Assembly (NCBI GenBank): GCA_964627535.1
Contig: CAZVJW010000011.1
Location: 23,796-87,795, forward strand
Direction: 5' to 3'
Length of the DNA: 64,000 bases
Source: UBA1447 sp964627535
Lineage (GTDB): Bacteria > Bacillota > Clostridia > Oscillospirales > Acutalibacteraceae
Part shown: positions 57,758-64,000 of the stretch, piece after piece
Layout of the letters: each line of letters begins with the position of its first letter
Position numbering within the stretch: position 1 is the stretch's first letter
Notes under the pieces: model-generated
Seen by the model: only the letters and a program-made list of their open reading frames with translations
What the model was told of the DNA's origin: nothing
Databases searched by the model: none
Made by a program: the position numbers and the translations under genes

Positions 57758-60194
57758 AATCCCTGTATTCCTCAATCAGGAAGGCCTCGAGAATATCGCC
57801 TTCCTTTACGTCATTAAACTTGTAGAGTGCGATTCCGCATTCGTAACCCTGCGCGACTTCTTTAACATCGTCTTTGAAACGTTTCAAAGAGGATATTTCG
57901 CTTTCGGTAATAACAATACCGTCACGAACGACACGGATTTTTGCGTTGCGGATCACTTTGCCGGTAAGAACATAGCAGCCTGCGACATTGCCCACCGAAG
58001 TGATTTTTACAACCTGGCGGACCTCAATGCGCCCCAGCATAACTTCGCGGAATTTCGGCGCGAGCATTCCCTTAATTGCAGCCTCGATTTCTTCAATACA
58101 GTCATAAATGACACGATACATGCGAATATCGACACCGTCACGTTCGGCAATCTGTGCCGCAACAGGGTCGGGTCTTACATTAAATCCAATGATAATTGCG
58201 TTTGAAGCGTTTGCAAGCATAACATCCGATTCGCTCACTGCACCGACACCGTTGTGTATGACATTTACTTTTACTTCTTCATTTGATAGCTTGCCAAGGC
58301 TTTGTTTGACGGCTTCCGCTGAACCTTGAACATCCGCTTTGACGACGATGTTTAAGGCTTTAAGCTCGCCTGCCTGCAGCGAATCAAACAAGTTATCAAG
58401 TGTTACCTTTTCAAAGGAATTAAACTCTTCTTCTTTCGCGTCATACTTGCGTTGCTCAACAAGTTCCCGCGCGAGACGTTCATCGGTAACAGCATTGAAC
58501 AAATCACCCGCCTGAGGAACATTCGCAAGGCCGGTGATCTCAACCGGAACCGAGGGACCTGCTGTTTCAACCGTTTTGCCCTTGTCATCCGTCATGACGC
58601 GCACACGGCCGACCGCCGCACCGGCAACAACAATATCTCCGGTTTTCAGCGTACCGTTTTGCACAAGCAGAGTCGAAATCGGGCCACGGCCTTTATCAAG
58701 GCGGGCTTCAATAACAATACCCTTGGCAGCCCTGTTGGGGTTTGCGCGCAATTCCTTCATTTCCGCGACAAGCAGAACCGATTCGAGCAGTTTGTCAAGA
58801 TTTAAGCGAGTTACAGCGGAAACAGGAACACAGATTGTGTCGCCGCCCCATTCCTCGGGAACAAGTGCATACTCGGTAAGCTGCTGCATAATTTTATCGG
58901 TTGATGTACCCGCTTTATCCATTTTGTTGATGGCGACAATGATTTGCACATCTGCCGCCTTCGCGTGGTTAATGGCTTCAATTGTCTGCGGCATAATACC
59001 GTCATCGGCCGCAACAACGAGTATGGCGATGTCGGTTGCCATGGCTCCTCTTGCGCGCATAGAGGTAAAGGCCGCATGCCCGGGAGTGTCAAGAAACGTA
59101 ATGTGCTTGCCGCCAAGGTCAACTCTGTAAGCGCCGATATGTTGTGTAATGCCGCCGGCTTCTGTTTCGGTAACGGCGGTGTTGCGTATGGCATCGAGAA
59201 GGGATGTCTTGCCGTGGTCAACGTGGCCCATGACAACAACAACCGGGTCGCGGTGTTCCAAGTTTTCTTCTTCATCGCTGCTGTCATCAATAATTCTGTC
59301 TTCAATGGTGACGATGACTTCTTTTTCAACTTTTACACCAAGCTCATTTGCGACTATTTCCGCGGTGTCAAAATCTATGGTTTCATTAACCGTAGCCATA
59401 ACGCCGAGCGAAAAGAGCTTTTTTACAACTTCTGTACCGGTCATTTTCATCATTGCTGCAAGATCACTGACAGTTATCTCCTCGGGTACGGTGATGACCA
59501 TCTGCGGCTTTTTCGCGCGCTCGGCAGCTATTCTGTTAAGCCTTTCGGTTTCGGTTTCCCTGTGTGCGGAACGCATGCCGCCCTTTTTGCGGTATTGAAG
59601 GGATTTCTGCTTGAGTTTTTGCTTGTTCAGCGTATTGTCGCCCTGCGGGGCTTTGTTTGCGGGGGCGATATTCTCGTAACGCTCGTTGTATTTTTCAAGT
59701 TCAACATTGCCTGCTCTTGTGTCAATTGTATGCGCCTCGCCCTTGGTTCTGGATTGAGTGGGTTTTTGCTCTTTTGGCTTTGGGGCGGCAGGCTGTTGTC
59801 TGCCTTGGAAAGGCTGCGGCGGTTTCTGCTGGGTGCTGTTCGCAGAAGGGGCGTTTCCTCCGGCGCTTCTCGCCGGGGGAGGGGTCTTCGCGCCTTGAGC
59901 GGGCTTTGCGGGCACGGGTTTCTTTTCATCCTCTTTTTCGGGCTCAGCTGTCGCCGCGGGGACGGCTCTCTTCCTTTCCGGCCTCGGGAGGTCGGCTGTG
60001 GCAAAATAGGCATCAAAACTTTCTACGGCATATTCGGAAGTGAATGTGTCGAATATAATATCGAGTTCCTCTTCCTCAAGTGCAGTCATGTGTTTTTTGG
60101 TGTCCGGATAGTATTTTAAAAGCAAATCGACAACAATCGTGCTTTTAATATCAAAATCCTTTGCCACCTCGTGTACTCTATACTTATTTGTCAT
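57756..60194 (-). CDS. infB: Translation initiation factor IF-2
   Basis: An 812-residue IF-2. The N-terminal IF2_N helix (KYRVHEVAKDFDIKS) is followed by a long Pro/Lys/Ala-rich linker (about 75-190), then a second IF2_N segment (ITVSDLAAMMKMTGTEVVKKLFS in part), the G domain (GHVDHGKTSLLDAI, DTPGHAAFTSM, AINKMDKAG) and domains II-IV ending LEAFLIEEYRD. All G motifs intact. It starts with ATG overlapping the ylxQ stop by 4 bases. Confidence 0.97.
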   Translation of the reverse strand: MTNKYRVHEVAKDFDIKSTIVVDLLLKYYPDTKKHMTALEEEELDIIFDTFTSEYAVESFDAYFATADLPRPERKRAVPAATAEPEKEDEKKPVPAKPAQGAKTPPPARSAGGNAPSANSTQQKPPQPFQGRQQPAAPKPKEQKPTQSRTKGEAHTIDTRAGNVELEKYNERYENIAPANKAPQGDNTLNKQKLKQKSLQYRKKGGMRSAHRETETERLNRIAAERAKKPQMVITVPEEITVSDLAAMMKMTGTEVVKKLFSLGVMATVNETIDFDTAEIVANELGVKVEKEVIVTIEDRIIDDSSDEEENLEHRDPVVVVMGHVDHGKTSLLDAIRNTAVTETEAGGITQHIGAYRVDLGGKHITFLDTPGHAAFTSMRARGAMATDIAILVVAADDGIMPQTIEAINHAKAADVQIIVAINKMDKAGTSTDKIMQQLTEYALVPEEWGGDTICVPVSAVTRLNLDKLLESVLLVAEMKELRANPNRAAKGIVIEARLDKGRGPISTLLVQNGTLKTGDIVVAGAAVGRVRVMTDDKGKTVETAGPSVPVEITGLANVPQAGDLFNAVTDERLARELVEQRKYDAKEEEFNSFEKVTLDNLFDSLQAGELKALNIVVKADVQGSAEAVKQSLGKLSNEEVKVNVIHNGVGAVSESDVMLANASNAIIIGFNVRPDPVAAQIAERDGVDIRMYRVIYDCIEEIEAAIKGMLAPKFREVMLGRIEVRQVVKITSVGNVAGCYVLTGKVIRNAKIRVVRDGIVITESEISSLKRFKDDVKEVAQGYECGIALYKFNDVKEGDILEAFLIEEYRD

Positions 60195-60523
60195 ATATGT
60201 TTTTCCTCCCCCGCTTTAATATCAAAAAGCTGTAAAAATGAACGGGCAAAACCCTCGTCATTTATTGTTATTACGCCCGCTTGCTGCCCGGTTGCCGATT
60301 TTATATCTTCCATCGTAAAGGGCAGAAAGATCAAAGGCACATTTCTGTTGTTGTAATTTACCGCACGGACAAATTCGTTTTTAAGCCGTTCGGAGGCATC
60401 CTCACAAAGCAAACAAGCTTTTGCCCGGCCGGTTGCGATTGCGGCAACCGATGAATCATGCCCCATGCTGAGCTTGTCTGCTTTTCTGCACAACCCAAGA
60501 AGTGATAGCTCTTTATGGTTCAT
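60191..60523 (-). CDS. ylxQ: L7Ae-like ribosomal protein YlxQ
   Basis: A 110-residue L7Ae/L30e/S12e-like RNA-binding protein (NHKELSLLGLCRKADKLSMGHDS start, then AKACLLCEDASERLKNEF). Its position between ylxR and infB is diagnostic. It overlaps ylxR by 11 bases and infB by 4, so translation is coupled. The cellular role is not well defined. Confidence 0.9.
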   Translation of the reverse strand: MNHKELSLLGLCRKADKLSMGHDSSVAAIATGRAKACLLCEDASERLKNEFVRAVNYNNRNVPLIFLPFTMEDIKSATGQQAGVITINDEGFARSFLQLFDIKAGEEKHI

Positions 60524-60785
60524 TGCCTGTCAACTCCTTTTCCATCAGGTCATAAACCTCTTCAGGAATCTGACATTCAAAAATGCGCTCAAAGCGTTTA
60601 GCTTTTCGTGCTTTGTTTAGGCAGACGATATCGTGGCAAACATAGGCACCCCTGCCGTCCTTGCGCCCCTTTAAATCGAGGGAAACCTCCCCTTCGGGGC
60701 TAAGAACAACTCTGACAAGTTCTTTTTTGGGCTTTTTTTCATTGCATCCCATACACTTGCGTAAAGGGACCTTGCGTTTCGGCAT
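60513..60785 (-). CDS. ylxR: YlxR-family protein (RnpM, RNase P modulator)
   Basis: A 90-residue basic protein with the YlxR signature KVPLRKCMGCNEKKPKKELVRVV (in part RKCMGCNEKKPKKEL) and GRKDGRGAYVC. Family members bind RNA and modulate RNase P in Bacillus (established for RnpM). Follows nusA by 47 bp, in the standard order. Confidence 0.9.
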   Translation of the reverse strand: MPKRKVPLRKCMGCNEKKPKKELVRVVLSPEGEVSLDLKGRKDGRGAYVCHDIVCLNKARKAKRFERIFECQIPEEVYDLMEKELTGNEP

Positions 60786-60832
60786 AAATTCAACTCCGTT
60801 TTAAGTTTAGAAAATATAAAAGGCAAGGGATA

Positions 60833-61903
60833 TTAAAGGTCAAAGTTAAGAACCTGTTCCTGCGTACCGCTTTCGGGCTTGATGTCGATTTTCCAGCCGG
60901 TCAGCTTTGCGGCAAGACGCACATTCTGGCCTTTGTTGCCGATAGCCAGCGAAAGCTGCCCGTCAGGAACAATGACTTTGCAGGATTTTTCACCCTTTCC
61001 GTCAACCACCACATCAATAACATCCGCCGGCGCGAGCGCTGAAGCAATGAAGCTTTCGGGGGAATCGCTGTATTTAACGATATCAATTTTTTCTCCGCCG
61101 AGCAGGTCGACGATTTTACCGACTCTGGCGCCCCTTGGCCCGATGCATGCGCCTACAGGATCTATATCGGGTGCGCTGCTGTAAACCGCAATTTTTGTTC
61201 TTGAACCGGCTTCGCGGGATACCGCTTTGATTTCGACCGTACCGTCAAATATTTCCGGAACTTCGGTTTCAAACAACCTTCTTACGAGGCCCGGATGTGT
61301 GCGTGAAATCGTCGCTTTGAGCATCTTTTTGTTTGAATCTTTAACATCCACAACATATACTTTAATAATGTTGCCTTCTCTGAAAGTTTCATTAGGAAGC
61401 TGCTCGCTTTTAAGCAGCGTTTCCTCAAGGCCGTCAAACTCAACAATAGCATTGCCTGTGCCGGGGTCAATCCTTTGCACTTTTGCCGTGACAATTTCCT
61501 GATTGCGGCTTTGCAATTTTTCGCTCTTGTTGGTGTTTTCCGCTTCGCGTATTCCCTGACGCAAAACATGCTTGCCTTTATCGGCTGCGATACGGCTTAC
61601 CTCTTTGGTTTCAAGTTCAATTTCGATGATATCCCCTGGCATGGCGGTTGGGCTGTACTTCTGCGCCTGTTCCGTCAATAAATCGGTATCAGGGTCGGAA
61701 ATCTCGGATACAACAGTCTTGCGGACAAAAACCCGCATGGTCTGTTCTTTGGGGTCTATTTCGCAAAACACAATATCTTTGTTGTTGTAATCGCGTTTCA
61801 CCGCGGTTACGATTGCCTTCTGTATACCTTCACACAGGGAGTCCATCGGGATGCCTTTTTCGCTGACAAGCATTTTCAGCGCGTCAAAAAAATCGCCTTT
61901 CAT
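60833..61903 (-). CDS. nusA: Transcription termination/antitermination factor NusA
   Basis: A 356-residue NusA: N-terminal RNAP-binding domain (about 1-125), S1 (about 135-200, TAKVQRIDPGTGNAIVEFDGLEETLL in part), KH1 (about 230-290, GACIGPRGARVGKIV) and KH2 (about 300-345, LSLAIGNKGQNVRLAAKLTGWKIDI in part). No C-terminal acidic repeats, as usual for Bacillota. The start codon overlaps the rimP stop by 4 bases. Confidence 0.95.
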   Translation of the reverse strand: MKGDFFDALKMLVSEKGIPMDSLCEGIQKAIVTAVKRDYNNKDIVFCEIDPKEQTMRVFVRKTVVSEISDPDTDLLTEQAQKYSPTAMPGDIIEIELETKEVSRIAADKGKHVLRQGIREAENTNKSEKLQSRNQEIVTAKVQRIDPGTGNAIVEFDGLEETLLKSEQLPNETFREGNIIKVYVVDVKDSNKKMLKATISRTHPGLVRRLFETEVPEIFDGTVEIKAVSREAGSRTKIAVYSSAPDIDPVGACIGPRGARVGKIVDLLGGEKIDIVKYSDSPESFIASALAPADVIDVVVDGKGEKSCKVIVPDGQLSLAIGNKGQNVRLAAKLTGWKIDIKPESGTQEQVLNFDL

Positions 61904-62406
61904 TCATCTATTCCTCCAAAATCATCAAAATCATCGAGCTTGATATAGCTCGCTTCTTTTTTATTAATACATAGCTTTGAGCCGTCTTCAAGCATTATTG
62001 TCAGCAGTCCATTTTCATAAGCTTCGAGTATTCCCTTAAAATCACGCCTGTTTTCCCTGGGCCGGATAAATCGGAATTTGATTTTTTTACCGATGACCGC
62101 TTCAAAATGCGTGTCTTTCATCAAATCCCGCTCAAGCCCGGGGGAGGAAACTTCGAGATAATAACTCTGCTCAATCGGGTCGGCATCATCAAGAGGACCG
62201 TCGACCGCATGACTGAAATCCACACAGTCATTCATTGAAACTCCGCCGTCTTTGTCAATAAATATACGAAGGTACCAGCCGGCTCCCTCTTTAACAAAAC
62301 GGATATCCCATATCCGCAACCCGAGGCTTTCGGCAATCGGTTCAGCAATCGACCGGACGGTTGCGACGGTTAAACCGCCCTTTCCTTTGTCATGCACAGG
62401 AATCAC
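61900..62406 (-). CDS. rimP: Ribosome maturation factor RimP
   Basis: A 168-residue RimP that assists 30S maturation. The N-terminal domain has ESLGLRIWDIRFVKEGAGWYLRIFIDKDGG (in part: GWYLRIFIDKDGG) and VSMNDCVDFSHAVD; the SPGLERDLMK motif is in YYLEVSSPGLERDL. First gene of the rimP-nusA-ylxR-ylxQ-infB-rbfA-nrnA-truB operon. ATG 62406 was chosen; an internal GTG-type start 36 bases inside is possible. Confidence 0.93.
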   Translation of the reverse strand: MIPVHDKGKGGLTVATVRSIAEPIAESLGLRIWDIRFVKEGAGWYLRIFIDKDGGVSMNDCVDFSHAVDGPLDDADPIEQSYYLEVSSPGLERDLMKDTHFEAVIGKKIKFRFIRPRENRRDFKGILEAYENGLLTIMLEDGSKLCINKKEASYIKLDDFDDFGGIDE

Positions 62407-62447
62407 CTATTTTCATATTATGAAATATCAAATTAGCGCAAAGTAAA

Positions 62448-62465
62448 GAGCGGGTTGCCCCACTC
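62448..62465 (-). promoter_or_regulatory. rimP leader hairpin
   Basis: On the minus strand GAGTGGG, loop GCAA, CCCGCTC: a short stable hairpin about 40 nt ahead of rimP, followed by TTT. Its place and sequence fit the conserved rimP (ylxS) leader element known upstream of this operon in Bacillota; the covariance model was not run. Confidence 0.6.
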
Positions 62466-62492
62466 TCAAATCAAATGCTTCTAACAAAAGGA

Positions 62493-62521
62493 AGTTTAGC
62501 ATATAGTTTAAAAAATAGCAA
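62493..62521 (-). promoter_or_regulatory. Predicted promoter for the rimP-truB operon
   Basis: On the minus strand TTGCTA (62521-62516) and TAAACT (62498-62493) with 17-bp spacing, upstream of the leader hairpin. Confidence 0.55.
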
Positions 62522-62602
62522 GCTTTTTAATAATTTTTATTTTAAGGGGTTTGGCAAGCCGAAATAAACCGCGTTTTGTTCACATTCTACGGTACGGTTC
62601 AA

Positions 62603-62631
62603 TTGCTCTTTATTTAACAGTATGATATAAT
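62603..62631 (+). promoter_or_regulatory. Predicted promoter for the rRNA methyltransferase gene
   Basis: TTGCTC (62603-62608) and a perfect TATAAT (62626-62631) with 17-bp spacing, about 47 bp before the TTG start at 62679. Confidence 0.55.
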
Positions 62632-62678
62632 CTGAATTAAACTTATATTTACGCATACGAAACTTCGGAGGAAATGCT

Positions 62679-64000
62679 TTGAAATTTACAAAAAACGATA
62701 TCATACCGCTGACCATAACCGCCGTTACCATGGACGGCAGCGGGGTGGGGCATTATGACGGCTGTGCAGTCTTTGTGCCGAACACCGTCACGGGGGACGA
62801 AATCACTGCCCATATCGTCAAGGTTAAAAGCAACTGCGCCTTCGCGAGGCTGGAAGAGTTGCTCGTTGCCTCGCCGGACAGAACCGCGCCCGACTGCCCT
62901 GTTTTTTTACAGTGCGGCGGCTGCGCCTTTCGGCATATCATGTATGAAGCGGAGCTTAGAATAAAAGAAAACCAAGTAAGGGATACCTTAAAGCGCATCG
63001 GCCGTATTGATATCGAACCGGAACCGATTATCGGCGCAAAAAACCCGGACAGATACCGCAACAAAGCGCAGTACCCGGTGGAAAAAAGCGGGGACTCCCT
63101 TAAAATCGGCTTTTACGCCCCCCGCAGCCACCGGGTTGTCGACTGCCGCGCCTGCCTGCTGCAGCCCAAAGCGTTTGACGGCATTCTCGAGGTTTTTGGC
63201 AAGTGGATATCACAGTACAGCATACCGGTGTATGACGAGGCGGCTCATACAGGGCTGCTTCGTCATATCTATATCCGGCAGGCGCAAAAGACAGGGGAAA
63301 TCATGGTCTGCGCCGTTGTCAACGGCCGGGAACTGCCGCGCACGCCGGAGCTGGTAAACGCGTTGTTGGATAAAGAGCCAAACATAAAAAGCATCGTCCT
63401 CAATAAAAACAAGGCCGACACCAATGTGATTCTGGGCGAAAAATGTAAAACCCTCTGGGGACAGGACACAATAACGGATGAACTTTGCGGGCTCAAATTC
63501 CAGATTTCCCCGCTATCGTTTTACCAGGTAAACCCCACGGGCGCGGAAATTCTATATCAAAAAGCCGCTGAGTGCGCGGAACTGACGGGCAAAGAAACGA
63601 TACTGGACCTTTACTGCGGGACGGGGACTATCGGCCTGACCATGGCGGCTGATGCAAAAGAAATCATCGGGGTGGAAGCTGTGCCAAGGGCGGTAGTGGA
63701 CGCGAAAATCAACGCCCAGCTCAACAGGATTAAAAACGCCCGCTTTATCTGCGGGGACGTGAACGAAGCGGCGCAGATATTGGCGCAGGAAGGCACCAAG
63801 CCGGATGTGGTGGTGCTGGACCCGCCGCGCAAGGGCTGCGCCGCGGAGCTGCTGCAGACCATCGCTAAAATGGAACCCGGCAAAATTGTGTATGTCTCGT
63901 GCGACCCGGCGACGCTTGCGAGGGACTGTGCGGTGTTGGGCGAACTCGGGTATAAGGTACAGAGGGTTGCGCCGGTGGATATGTTTCCGCGGACAGGGCA
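62679..64000 (+). CDS. rlmD: 23S rRNA (uracil-C5)-methyltransferase, RlmD/RumA type, end outside the window
   Basis: SAM-dependent RNA m5U methyltransferase; 440 codons are present and the gene runs off the right edge. An N-terminal TRAM domain (ITAVTMDGSGVGHYDG) is followed by CPVFLQCGGCAFRH, part of the 4Fe-4S site together with a later Cys (CRACLL), the SAM loop ILDLYCGTGTIGLTMA, the VLDPPRKGC motif, and the catalytic VSCDPATLARD. The TTG start at 62679 is supported by CGGAGGA 6-7 bases ahead; an ATG slightly upstream is immediately followed by a stop. Bacillota members of this group may act at one or two rRNA sites (RlmCD). Confidence 0.93.
   Translation, partial: MKFTKNDIIPLTITAVTMDGSGVGHYDGCAVFVPNTVTGDEITAHIVKVKSNCAFARLEELLVASPDRTAPDCPVFLQCGGCAFRHIMYEAELRIKENQVRDTLKRIGRIDIEPEPIIGAKNPDRYRNKAQYPVEKSGDSLKIGFYAPRSHRVVDCRACLLQPKAFDGILEVFGKWISQYSIPVYDEAAHTGLLRHIYIRQAQKTGEIMVCAVVNGRELPRTPELVNALLDKEPNIKSIVLNKNKADTNVILGEKCKTLWGQDTITDELCGLKFQISPLSFYQVNPTGAEILYQKAAECAELTGKETILDLYCGTGTIGLTMAADAKEIIGVEAVPRAVVDAKINAQLNRIKNARFICGDVNEAAQILAQEGTKPDVVVLDPPRKGCAAELLQTIAKMEPGKIVYVSCDPATLARDCAVLGELGYKVQRVAPVDMFPRTG

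Noticed and set aside
58944..60119. 391-codon open frame on the plus strand opposite infB
   Set aside because: It is antisense to a complete, well-conserved infB and its translation (Phe/Gly/Arg-rich) resembles no family. It is a by-product of infB codon use.

Overview
The window looks like a chromosomal segment of an uncultured anaerobic Bacillota, class Clostridia, probably near Oscillospirales. This is inferred from gene content: a Met T-box leader, a sigma-H-like factor, the rimP-nusA-ylxR-ylxQ-infB-rbfA cluster, clostridial VanW and DUF3795 families, PduL, GPH sugar symporters, and sigma-A-type promoters of the form TTGACA-17-TATAAT. GC content is moderate. There are no rRNA genes, canonical tRNAs, CRISPR arrays, phage genes or intact insertion sequences.

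Layout. 1-7.7 kb: truncated typA, a sugar symporter with an epimerase-like gene, an MltG-like lytic transglycosylase lipoprotein, an acyl-CoA synthetase with its HTH-cupin partner, and a CofE-like ligase. 8-9.1 kb: a sigma-H-like factor, a tRNA-like sequence and a small zinc-ribbon protein. 9.2-18.3 kb: a glycan-related island with two related EEP hydrolases flanking two tandem GPH symporters, a GH3 glycosidase, a DUF3795 protein and a discoidin-GH18 protein. 18.3-23.9 kb: Met T-box, metG, then two accessory genes (AAA-DUF4143, NERD-HRDC) and a HAD phosphatase. 24-26.3 kb: an aminotransferase and trpS. 26.4-34.8 kb: a complete arginine operon argGHCJBDF that should convert glutamate to arginine. 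35-41 kb: VanW, HAD, a membrane protein, glnS and gltX. 41-45 kb: a second acyl-CoA ligase, a TIM-barrel isomerase, PduL and a lipoprotein. 45-52 kb: a Crp-family regulator and a NitT/TauT-type ABC transporter whose ATPase gene is separated from the permease and binding-protein genes by a 1081-residue 7TM-PAS-PAS-GAF-GGDEF-HD-GYP protein. 52-55 kb: an acyltransferase, a phosphohexomutase and a two-helix peptide. 55-62.4 kb: the rimP...truB translation operon on the minus strand. 62.7 kb to the end: an RlmD-type rRNA methyltransferase truncated by the window.

The least explained part is intergenic. Four operon-internal gaps (argH-argC, argJ-argB, argD-argF, infB-rbfA) hold arrays of a degenerate 11-bp unit in inverted arrangement, each starting at or within a few bases of the stop codon of the gene before it. 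Separately there are three copies of a roughly 100-bp miniature inverted-repeat element, one nested in a larger palindromic element that separates the Met T-box from metG, and two copies of a palindrome with 25-bp arms. A 66-nt tRNA-like sequence with a shortened anticodon arm precedes the zinc-ribbon gene. All comparisons were made by eye on the given sequence; no database search was run.
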